DNA of 64,000 bases from positions 1,103,269 to 1,167,268 of the forward strand of contig NZ_JACHJQ010000001.1 in the NCBI RefSeq assembly GCF_014203735.1, given 5' to 3'. Made by a program: the position numbers and the translations under genes. This document shows positions 1 through 6,823 of this stretch, in pieces (position 1 is the stretch's first letter; each line of letters starts with the position of its first letter). The stretch comes from Actinophytocola algeriensis. Lineage in GTDB: Bacteria; Actinomycetota; Actinomycetes; Mycobacteriales; Pseudonocardiaceae. The notes beneath the pieces are model-generated. The model did not search any database, was not told the origin of the DNA, and worked only from the letters and a program-made list of their open reading frames with translations.

Positions 1-160
1 CATCGGCAGCGGCAGCGGCATGGTCCTGTTCGCGGTCAACGACTCCCCGGTGGCCGGCGCCCTGATGAACATCGACATCGGCGGCTCGGGCGACATCACC
101 GACCTCGTCGACTACTTCGAACAGCACATCAAGCCAGGCGGTGACGGCGGCGGCTCGTAA
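1..160 (+). CDS. C-terminal end of an unrecognised protein
   Basis: Only the last 52 codons are inside the window, read in the frame that begins at base 2 and ends at the TAA at 158-160. The tail contains a hydrophobic stretch (MVLFAVNDSPVAGALMNIDI) followed by an acidic and aromatic segment (DYFEQHIKPG) and a glycine-rich end. Codon usage is GC3-rich and fits the rest of the window, so the frame looks real. I do not recognise the family. A decayed Hsp70 fragment follows 14 bases later. Confidence 0.5.
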   Translation, partial: IGSGSGMVLFAVNDSPVAGALMNIDIGGSGDITDLVDYFEQHIKPGGDGGGS

Positions 161-173
161 GATCACCGTCGGT

Positions 174-420
174 GTCCGTTGCTTTCGGTTGACCTGGGAA
201 CGTCCAACACGGTCGCGGTGCTCTCCGCCCACGGCCGTCCACCACGCGTTGTCGAAGTGGACGGCGCGGCGAACATGCCGTCGGCAGACTCGTGTTCCGC
301 GGCGGTCGCGATCAAGGCCGACACGACCGTGGTGATCTGGCGACCGACGAGCGCGGTGGCCACCGCGACCTGGCCGAGTCGCTGCTGAGGATCGCGTTCG
401 GGAAACTGCCCGGCGCGTGA
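174..420 (+). pseudogene. Decayed 5' fragment of an Hsp70-like gene (partial duplicate of the next gene)
   Basis: Bases 179-285 translate to the first 35 residues of the neighbouring Hsp70-like protein with three differences (32 of 35 identical, including VDLGTSNTVAVLSAHGRPP). Similarity stops after MPSA and the frame soon ends (TGA at 386-388). Compared with the intact gene, the copy has one extra T just after the would-be GTG (174-176), so that start is out of frame. Many differences are synonymous, so the copy is old rather than a fresh duplication. In another frame the tail reads on to a TGA at 418-420 (ESLLRIAFGKLPGA) and may be the end of some other lost gene. I read this as the scar of a deleted tandem paralogue. 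Confidence 0.7.
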
Positions 421-495
421 GAATCGCGGGTCCGGACACATGGGACGGCCGGGCATGGCAGCATTCTGCTGACCAGCCAGCACGAGGGGAGAGTC

Positions 496-2358
496 GTGGC
501 AGTCCTGTCGGTTGACCTCGGTACGTCGAACACGGTTGCCGTGCTGTCCGCGCACGGCAGGCCGCCGAGGGTGATCGAGGTGGACGGGTCCGCCACGATG
601 CCGTCCGCGCTCTTCGCCGCCGACGACGGGAACCTCGTCGTCGGCCGGGACGCCGAGCGCCGGGCCCGCCTCGACCCCGCCCGGTTCGAGCCCAACCCGA
701 AGCGCCGGGTCGACGAGGGCACGTTGTTGCTGGGTGACGTGGTCGTGCCGGTCACCGAGGCACTGGGCGCCGTGCTGCGCCGCGTCGCCGACGAGACCTC
801 CCGCCAGCTCGGCGGCGCCAAGCCCGACGAGGTCCGCCTCACCCACCCCGCGCAGTGGGGTCCGGTGCGCCGCAACGTCCTCCTCGCCGCCGCCCGGCTC
901 GCGGGCATGGGCACCAACCTCGTCCTCGTGCCGGAGCCCGTCGCGGCGGCCGCGCACTTCGCGTCCTTCCCCGGCCAGCAGCTGGGGCCGGGGCAGGCGC
1001 TCGCCGTGTACGACCTCGGTGCCGGCACCTTCGACGTCGCGATCGTCGCGGCCACCCAGACCGGCTACGTGGTGCTCGCCGAGGCCGGCCTTCCCGACCT
1101 CGGCGGCCTGGACGTGGACCAGGCGCTGCTGGAGCACGTCGGCCGCCAGGTCTCGATCCGCGACCCGGCGCGCTGGCAGAGCATCCTGCGCCCGGAGTCC
1201 ACCGGCGACCGCCGTGCGCAGCGTGCGCTCCGCGAGGACGTGAAGGCCGCCAAGGAGGCACTGTCGCGCCACCCGCAGACCGAGGTGCCGCTGCCGGAGC
1301 CGTTCGAGGACGTGCTGGTCACGCGGGTCGAGCTGGAAGCGCTGATCCGGCCGAGCCTGCTGCGCAGCGTCGAGCTGCTCGCCTCGACCATCCGTTCCAC
1401 GGGCATGACGCCGGACCGGCTGGTGGGCATCTACCTCGTCGGCGGTTCGAGCCGCATCCCGCTGATCGCGACCCTGATCGCCGAGCAGCTGCGCGTGGTC
1501 CCGTCCAGCCTGGACCAGCCGGAGACGGCCGTCGCGCTCGGCGCACACCACATCACGGCGGAGGGCGTCAGCCTCCGCACCGGCAACATCGGTCCGCAGG
1601 CGCCGCCGACGGGTGGTTTCCGCCAGCCGGTCATGCCGCCGCCGATGCCCCAGCAGCAGCCCGCGCCGCTGAGCCAGGCGCCGGTGGCAGGACCGCCCAG
1701 CGTGCCGACGCCGGTCGCCACACCGCAGTCGCCCGCGCTCGGCAACCCCGTGATGGGGCTGCCGAGCACCGCCGCGTTCCCCGCGCAGCCCCCGCCACCA
1801 CCGGCGGGCGGTGGCGGCAGGCGCAAGATCATGCTCGGGGTGGCCGCGGTCGTGGCGCTCGCGATCGTCGCCGTCGGCGCCGTGTTCCTCCTGCAGCCGG
1901 ACAGCGACCTCCCGACCGCCGAGAGCTGCGGCCAGAAGGGCGACCCCGACAACGAGGGCTTCACCGACTGCCTGCGCCAGCTCGCGGGCGGGGTGGCCGA
2001 GAGCGGCGACTGCAAACCGGCCGAGCGCGACACCAACGCGGACGTCACGTGCTCGCTGCCCGACAGCTACCAGGTCAGCTATGCCCACGTCGCGTCGGTG
2101 CAGGACGCGCAGAAGCTCGCCAACACCGAGTTGGGCGACATGACCGACGGCGACCACGTCGAGGCCCAGTGGAAGGGCAACGGCCTGGACGGCCGCTGGC
2201 GGGCAGGCGTGACCGGCGGTACCGGCGTGCTCGTGTTCACCGTCGCGGACCGCCCGCTGGTCGGCTGGCTGTCCAGGACCGAGCTGCGTTCCTCGGACGA
2301 CTTCACCCCGGACGTGCTCGGCGACTACTTCGCGGAGCACGTCCAGCCCGGCACCTGA
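496..2358 (+). CDS. Hsp70-family protein with a C-terminal membrane anchor
   Basis: The 620-residue product begins with an Hsp70/actin-fold ATPase domain (about residues 1-360): phosphate-1 loop VDLGTSNT, phosphate-2 segment VYDLGAGTFDVAIV, and adenosine segment VYLVGGSSRIP. There is no DnaK substrate-binding domain. A Pro/Gln-rich linker (about 370-440) leads to one transmembrane helix (about 445-465) and an outside domain of about 155 residues with four cysteines. The GTG start at 496 is preceded by GGGGAGAG. Actinobacteria have several such membrane-tethered Hsp70-like proteins, probably ATP-dependent sensors or scaffolds at the envelope rather than general chaperones. Substrate and partner cannot be read from the sequence. 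Confidence 0.85.
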   Translation: MAVLSVDLGTSNTVAVLSAHGRPPRVIEVDGSATMPSALFAADDGNLVVGRDAERRARLDPARFEPNPKRRVDEGTLLLGDVVVPVTEALGAVLRRVADETSRQLGGAKPDEVRLTHPAQWGPVRRNVLLAAARLAGMGTNLVLVPEPVAAAAHFASFPGQQLGPGQALAVYDLGAGTFDVAIVAATQTGYVVLAEAGLPDLGGLDVDQALLEHVGRQVSIRDPARWQSILRPESTGDRRAQRALREDVKAAKEALSRHPQTEVPLPEPFEDVLVTRVELEALIRPSLLRSVELLASTIRSTGMTPDRLVGIYLVGGSSRIPLIATLIAEQLRVVPSSLDQPETAVALGAHHITAEGVSLRTGNIGPQAPPTGGFRQPVMPPPMPQQQPAPLSQAPVAGPPSVPTPVATPQSPALGNPVMGLPSTAAFPAQPPPPPAGGGGRRKIMLGVAAVVALAIVAVGAVFLLQPDSDLPTAESCGQKGDPDNEGFTDCLRQLAGGVAESGDCKPAERDTNADVTCSLPDSYQVSYAHVASVQDAQKLANTELGDMTDGDHVEAQWKGNGLDGRWRAGVTGGTGVLVFTVADRPLVGWLSRTELRSSDDFTPDVLGDYFAEHVQPGT

Positions 2359-2369
2359 CCTGGCTGTAC

Positions 2370-2483
2370 CTAGCGCCTGCGGCGCAGCGCCATCACACCG
2401 ATCACGATCGCCGCCACCAGGCCGCCGATGATGGCGATGTCGATCAGGATCGACTCGAGGCCGGTCGGTTCAAGCTGCACCAT
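2370..2483 (-). CDS. Small single-span membrane protein, 37 residues
   Basis: From an ATG at 2481-2483 the frame encodes a short acidic head, one strong hydrophobic helix (ILIDIAIIGGLVAAIVIGVM) and a basic tail ALRRRR, ending at 2370. This is the usual layout of a tail-anchored mini-protein with its arginine tail in the cytoplasm. It converges on the Hsp70-like gene and diverges from the DUF3046 gene. No homologue name is claimed. The longer frame upstream overlaps DUF3046 and is less likely. Confidence 0.5.
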   Translation of the reverse strand: MVQLEPTGLESILIDIAIIGGLVAAIVIGVMALRRRR

Positions 2484-2528
2484 GACCGGATTCTCCCAGA
2501 CCCCGGCGGGCTCGTAGGCTTGCCACCG

Positions 2529-2723
2529 ATGCGTATCACGGTGTTCCGCAAGCTCATGGCCAACGAGTTCGGCGACGTGCGGGCCGACATGCTCGCCCGC
2601 GACCACGTGTTCAGCTCACTGGGCGGCCGCACGGTGGACCAGGCGCTGGAGGCCGGACAGGAGCCGAAGGAGATCTGGCGCGCGGTGTGCGACGCGTTCG
2701 AGGTGCCGTTCGAGCGACGGTAG
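2529..2723 (+). CDS. DUF3046 protein
   Basis: This 64-residue protein (MRITVFRKLMANEFG start, then LGGRTVDQALEAG and IWRAVCDAFEVP) matches the DUF3046 family, which actinobacteria carry just upstream of recA. Function is unknown. The ATG at 2529 begins the conserved region, and no longer start is needed. It ends 23 bases before the SOS box of recA, so it is probably not transcribed from the recA promoter. The compact, charged, helical sequence has no signal peptide or membrane segment. Confidence 0.85.
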   Translation: MRITVFRKLMANEFGDVRADMLARDHVFSSLGGRTVDQALEAGQEPKEIWRAVCDAFEVPFERR

Positions 2724-2746
2724 CCTTCCGGCGTGTCGGCGTCGGC

Positions 2747-2762
2747 TCGAACAGGCGTTCGG
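2747..2762 (+). promoter_or_regulatory. SOS box (LexA operator) of recA
   Basis: TCGAACAGGCGTTCGG contains GAAC, four bases, GTTC, which is the actinobacterial LexA operator, with one mismatch in the outer dyad. It lies 130 bases before the recA start. lexA itself is encoded in this window. Confidence 0.85.
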
Positions 2763-2770
2763 CTAGCCTG

Positions 2771-2798
2771 TTGTCCACAACCGGGTGAGTTGTCCACA
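2771..2798 (+). promoter_or_regulatory. Two exact DnaA boxes upstream of recA
   Basis: TTGTCCACA occurs at 2771-2779 and again at 2790-2798, same strand, starts 19 bases apart. This is the exact actinobacterial DnaA-box consensus. They lie between the SOS box and the recA start, in the promoter or early leader. Whether DnaA binds here is inference. Confidence 0.6.
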
Positions 2799-2892
2799 GA
2801 CCAGGCCCCTCAGCCCAAAATTGTCGGTGCTTGCCGTTAGCGTCGCCGGCGTGAGTGCAAAGCGGTCTAAAAACAACCAAGGTGGATCTCAG

Positions 2893-3942
2893 ATGGCACC
2901 AGCAGCACCCGATCGCGCGAAGGCGTTGGACCTGGCCCTCGCCCAGATCGACAAGAACTTCGGCAAGGGCTCGGTCATGCGTCTCGGCGACGAGAGCCGG
3001 GCGCCGATCGAGATCATCCCGACCGGGTCCATCGCGCTGGACGTGGCGCTGGGCATCGGCGGTCTGCCCCGCGGCCGGGTCGTGGAGATCTACGGCCCTG
3101 AGTCGTCCGGTAAGACGTCGCTGGCCCTGCACGCGGTCGCCAACGCCCAGCGGGGCGGCGGCATCGCGGCGTTCATCGACGCGGAGCACGCGCTCGACCC
3201 CGAGTACGCCAAGAACCTGGGCGTCGACACCGACGCGCTGCTGGTGTCCCAGCCGGACACCGGTGAGCAGGCGCTGGAGATCGCGGACATGCTGATCCGC
3301 TCCGGCGCGCTCGACATCCTCGTCATCGACTCCGTGGCGGCCCTCGTGCCCCGCGCCGAGATCGAGGGCGAGATGGGCGACAACCACGTCGGTCTGCAGG
3401 CGCGCCTCATGAGCCAGGCGCTCCGCAAGATCGCGGGCGCGCTCAGCAACTCCGGCACGACCGCGATCTTCATCAACCAGCTGCGCGAGAAGATCGGCGT
3501 CATGTTCGGCTCGCCGGAGACCACGACGGGTGGCAAGGCGCTGAAGTTCTACGCGTCGGTGCGCCTGGACGTCCGCCGCATCGAGACGCTGAAGGACGGC
3601 GGCGAGGCGGTCGGTAACCGGACCCGCGTCAAGGTCGTGAAGAACAAGGTCGCGCCGCCGTTCAAGCAGGCCGAGTTCGACATCCTCTACGGCAAGGGCG
3701 TCTCCCGCGAGGGCTCGCTCATCGACATGGGCGTCGAGCACGGCATCGTGCGCAAGTCCGGCGCGTGGTACACGTACGAGGGCGACCAGCTCGGCCAGGG
3801 CAAGGAGAACGCGCGGAAGTTCCTGCTCGAGAACCCGGACATCGCCAACGAGATCGAGAAGCGGATCAAGGACAAGCTCGGCATCGGCGCGAAGCTCGAC
3901 GCCGATGCCACCGAGCCGGCCCCCGCCCCGGTGGACTTCTAG
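2893..3942 (+). CDS. recA: RecA recombinase
   Basis: RecA forms filaments on single-stranded DNA, carries out strand exchange and triggers LexA self-cleavage. The 349-residue product has Walker A GPESSGKT at 68-75, Walker [12 protein letters not shown], and the DNA-binding loop region around [22 protein letters not shown] (split across L1). The acidic C-tail is short. No intein interrupts it, unlike RecA of some mycobacteria. The ATG at 2893 begins the conserved N-terminus; a frame extending upstream to 2785 would run through the DnaA boxes and is rejected. An SOS box and two DnaA boxes precede it and recX follows after 3 bases, so the two are co-transcribed. Confidence 0.98.
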   Translation: MAPAAPDRAKALDLALAQIDKNFGKGSVMRLGDESRAPIEIIPTGSIALDVALGIGGLPRGRVVEIYGPESSGKTSLALHAVANAQRGGGIAAFIDAEHALDPEYAKNLGVDTDALLVSQPDTGEQALEIADMLIRSGALDILVIDSVAALVPRAEIEGEMGDNHVGLQARLMSQALRKIAGALSNSGTTAIFINQLREKIGVMFGSPETTTGGKALKFYASVRLDVRRIETLKDGGEAVGNRTRVKVVKNKVAPPFKQAEFDILYGKGVSREGSLIDMGVEHGIVRKSGAWYTYEGDQLGQGKENARKFLLENPDIANEIEKRIKDKLGIGAKLDADATEPAPAPVDF

Positions 3943-3945
3943 CCG

Positions 3946-4506
3946 GTGGCAGGCCGTCGAGGAAGCCGGAGGCCGAACGACGACTCGACCTCCGGCGCTG
4001 ACCAGCACGCCCCCAAGCCGCCGGAAGACCCGGTACAGCAGGCGAAGGACATCTGCCTGCGCCTGCTGACCGTGCGTCCCCGGACACAGGTGGAGCTGGC
4101 GCAGGCCCTCGCCCGCAAGGGCATCGAAGAGGACGTGGCGTCGAAGGTGCTGCACCGCCTCGACGAGGTAGGCCTGATCGACGACGCCGCGTTCGCCGAG
4201 GTGTGGGTCCGCTCCCGCCACAACTTCCAGGGCCTGAGCCGCCGCGCACTGGCCATGGAACTGCGGCGAAAGGGCGTCGCCGACGAGTCCGCGGAAGAAG
4301 CTCTGGCCACCGTGGACTCGGAGGCGGAGGAGGACCGGGCGCGGCAACTGGTACGCAAACGCATGCGATCGCTGTCCGACACTGACGAGTCGGCCAAAGT
4401 CCGCAAACTGGTGGGGATGCTGGCTCGGAAGGGGTACGCGCAGGGGCTCGCGTACCGAGTGGTGAAGGACGAACTACGGACTTCGTTACTCGACGACGCT
4501 TTGTGA
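3946..4506 (+). CDS. recX: RecX, regulator of RecA
   Basis: RecX binds in the RecA filament groove and limits RecA activity. The 186-residue protein has an unconserved basic N-terminus followed by the three-helix RecX repeats (from AKDICLRLLTVRPRTQVELAQAL through LDEVGLIDDAAFAEVWVRSR to the C-terminal KLVGMLARKGYAQGLAYRVV). The GTG start is 3 bases after the recA stop, so translation is coupled to recA and expression is SOS-controlled. The gene is followed directly by a long gene-free tract. Confidence 0.93.
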   Translation: MAGRRGSRRPNDDSTSGADQHAPKPPEDPVQQAKDICLRLLTVRPRTQVELAQALARKGIEEDVASKVLHRLDEVGLIDDAAFAEVWVRSRHNFQGLSRRALAMELRRKGVADESAEEALATVDSEAEEDRARQLVRKRMRSLSDTDESAKVRKLVGMLARKGYAQGLAYRVVKDELRTSLLDDAL

Positions 4507-4551
4507 GGTTGTTGGGCGGTGTCCGGGCTGGGGTGGGCCGGGTGCGGCACC

Positions 4552-4604
4552 GGGGCCAGGGGGCCGGGTGCCGGGTGCGGGGGTTGGGCCGGGGGGCGTG
4601 GGGG
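4552..4604 (+). other. Cluster of eight G-runs, G-quadruplex candidate
   Basis: Within 53 bases there are eight runs of three or more G: at 4552, 4559, 4566, 4573, 4579, 4586, 4591 and 4600, separated by 2-4 bases in most cases. This satisfies the G3+N1-7 quadruplex pattern several times over. It begins 45 bases after the recX stop, on the sense strand, so the recA-recX transcript would carry it if it reads through. Confidence 0.6.
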
Positions 4605-5591
4605 ATGAGTTGGCAAGCGGGGTGCGTCTTGCTGCCGGGTTGACGCTTGTCAGTGGGCGGCCTGCTCTCTGTTCTTCGTAGGGTGCTCGCGTTCGGCGGG
4701 GTGGGCGGGGGTGGGTTGCGTCGCCTGCTTCCTGTCCGGGTTCGCTTCGCTTGCCAAGTCTCCCGTGCCTCGCGTTTGCTTCGCTCTCGTTCATCGGGAG
4801 CTGACGTTCGGTTCCCGCGCTTCTGGGCTCAGGCGACGGTCTCGGCGCTTCGCCTCTCGGCCGTCGTGGGTTGCCGGTTTGTCGGCAGGGCGCCCATCCG
4901 CCTGCACCGGGTTGCCGCCTCGCGACGGCCGCTGTGTCGCCGGTTCGATGCTGTGGCAGTGCGGATCGTCACCGCGACCTTCATCACTCGGCCCCCTCGG
5001 GCGGTCGCCGAGTGCGGTGCCGCCCCTCGGAGCGGGCCCCTGCGATGAGTCTCTCGGCACGCGGCTTCGCCACGTTTCCGGTCTGCCGCATCCGTCCCTT
5101 CACCGCTCCGCTGCTTGAAGCTCGCCGCGTTGCCGGTTCGCCGCGTCGTCCTTCGGCTTTGTCAGGCTCGCCGGTTCGCCGTCGAGCCGCGGGCACGGCG
5201 AGCGTCTCGCCGGTGGTGCTCACTGTGCGCCGTCGGCTCATTCGGCCCTCGTCGCTCCCCGGTCTCTCCATGGGCTTCGGGTCGTCGTTCGGTTCTTGCG
5301 TTGTGCCTCCCCGGGCCTTGCTGCTCGGCTCAGCGTCTGCGCGCATCGCCGTACCCATGGCGGGCTTTCCGTGTCATGACTCGTCATTGCTCCGCATACT
5401 TGGGTTACTCGTGAGTATTTTGCTTGCATGGCCGCGTTTCTCCTGGTCGGCCGGTTGTCGCACTGTCCTGACGCGACCGTTCCGACGTGTCACCCCGTTG
5501 AAGGTTCACCGAATCGCAACCTCGCTCACCGGCTCTCTTCTTGGCTTCTTCTGTCGTCTTCTTGATCGATCGCGTGATTTGGGCCATGTGT

Positions 5592-5629
5592 TTAGGGCTG
5601 CCTAACTCTGCGTTGCATTCTGTATGCAA
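5592..5629. promoter_or_regulatory. Two adjacent inverted repeats, possible operators
   Basis: TTAGG, four bases, CCTAA occupies 5592-5605. TTGCAT, five bases, ATGCAA occupies 5613-5629. They lie about 380 bases before sdhC at the downstream edge of the A-poor tract. The spacing of the first does not fit an IdeR box. The protein that might bind is not known. Confidence 0.35.
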
Positions 5630-5654
5630 TGCGTTCTGCTAAACCGGAGCGAAG

Positions 5655-5686
5655 CCGGAATTCAGCGTAGGGAAGCCGAATTCCGG
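5655..5686. repeat. Inverted repeat with 9-base arms
   Basis: CCGGAATTC (5655-5663) and GAATTCCGG (5678-5686) are perfect inverted copies around a 14-base loop, so the RNA could form a hairpin. No T run follows, so a terminator is not certain. Confidence 0.4.
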
Positions 5687-6005
5687 GCTCCCCGAGCGAA
5701 CGCCACCGGCGCGGAGTACGGTCTCCCGGTGGTGCCCTCGCCGGGCGTGCCCCAGGACACCTTGTGTACAGGCCGCCGACCGGCGCTTTCCCAGCGTGTG
5801 GTACTTCTCCTCTTGCCACCGACGGCACAGTTGGCGGCTCGGCGGTCGTCTCCCGCGGCGGCGTCGCCGGAGGTGAGCAGACCGTAGGAAGGTGCCGACG
5901 ATGCCGACCCATCGCGCACCGGGGTGTGACACGCGGAACGCCGCCACTGGCACAGATCGCGGTTAGTCTCTGACAAACAAATCGTTCCGAAGTCGAGGAC
6001 AAACA

Positions 6006-6806
6006 ATGAAGGCAGGCGTCGGTGCCCCCGATCGGGCGCAAATATCCGAGCGCACGTATCGGACCGACCGTTGGTGGGCCTACCCGCTGAGCACTGGCGG
6101 GATCCTGCTGTTCTTCACGGCGTACGCGCTGGTCCGCTACTTCATGAACAACTACTACTGGGCGCCGGAGGAGCACTACCTCACGCCCCTGTACTCGCCG
6201 TGCGTCAACGCGGCCTGCGTGCCGGGCTCCAGCCACTTCGGCACGTTCATCCCGTCCTACGCGTCGTGGATCCCGCTCGGCATCATCACGTTCCTGGTGC
6301 TGCTGGGCTTCCGGGCGACCTGCTACTACTACCGCAAGGCCGCCTACCGGTCGCTGATGTTCTCGCCCGCGGCGTGCGCGGTGCCGGAGCCGGCCAAGAA
6401 GTACTCCGGCGAGAACAAGTTCCCGTACGTCGTGACCAACGGGCACCGGTACTTCTTCTACGCGGCGCTGATCTTCGCCTGCATCAACATCTACGACGCG
6501 GTGCTTGCCTTCCACGGCAAGAACGGCGGCATCGGCATGGGTCTCGGCACGGTGATCATCCTGATCAACGTCGTCGCGCTGGTGGCCTACACCCTGTCGT
6601 GTCACGCGTGCAGGCACATCATCGGCGGCAAGCTGAAGCACTTCTCGAAGCACCCGCTGCGCTACCGCTACTGGCAGTTCGTGTCCAAGCTCAACCCCCG
6701 CCACGGCCAGTTCGCCATGATCTCGCTCTTCACGGTGATCATCACGGACGCGTACATCATGGCGGTGTCGGCCGACTGGATCACCGATCTGCGGATCTTC
6801 AACTGA
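6006..6806 (+). CDS. sdhC: Succinate dehydrogenase membrane anchor, cytochrome b-type subunit
   Basis: The 266-residue protein has five likely membrane helices (starting near GGILLFFTAYALVRYF, WIPLGIITFLVLLGF, YFFYAALIFACINIYDAVLAF, GTVIILINVVALVAYTL and MISLFTVIITDAYIMAV) with histidines placed for haem (SCHACRH, NGHRYFF). It resembles the single large anchor subunit of the actinobacterial Sdh1-type enzyme (M. tuberculosis Rv0249c class), which passes electrons to menaquinone. The ATG at 6006 has GAGGA seven bases before it. Gene order sdhC-sdhA-sdhB with 17- and 94-base gaps makes one operon. Confidence 0.85.
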   Translation: MKAGVGAPDRAQISERTYRTDRWWAYPLSTGGILLFFTAYALVRYFMNNYYWAPEEHYLTPLYSPCVNAACVPGSSHFGTFIPSYASWIPLGIITFLVLLGFRATCYYYRKAAYRSLMFSPAACAVPEPAKKYSGENKFPYVVTNGHRYFFYAALIFACINIYDAVLAFHGKNGGIGMGLGTVIILINVVALVAYTLSCHACRHIIGGKLKHFSKHPLRYRYWQFVSKLNPRHGQFAMISLFTVIITDAYIMAVSADWITDLRIFN

Positions 6807-6823
6807 GGGACTGAGAAGGAACC

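Larger units (their letters stand above)
4507..6005 (+). other. 1.5 kb gene-free region with strong A depletion on the + strand
   Basis: No frame here has convincing protein features; the open frames are artefacts of GC-rich sequence. The first part is G-rich (see 4552-4604). From about 4640 to 5590 the + strand is very poor in A: bases 5101-5160 have 3 A and 16 T, and bases 5221-5280 have 3 A and 15 T. Around 5590-5690 there are several inverted repeats. The last 110 bases hold the leader of the sdh operon, with GAGGA ahead of the sdhC start. I see no tRNA, riboswitch or insertion-sequence remnant. Confidence 0.6.

Noticed and set aside
2893-3942. Intein in RecA
   Set aside because: The 349-residue protein is continuous and of normal length.
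4871-5605. 244-codon open frame in the A-poor stretch
   Set aside because: Composition is Ser/Arg/Pro-rich noise, no start site signal and no recognisable domain; the frame results from lack of A (few stop codons).
5591-5606. IdeR box
   Set aside because: TTAGG/CCTAA arms are 4 bases apart and do not fit the 19-base IdeR consensus.
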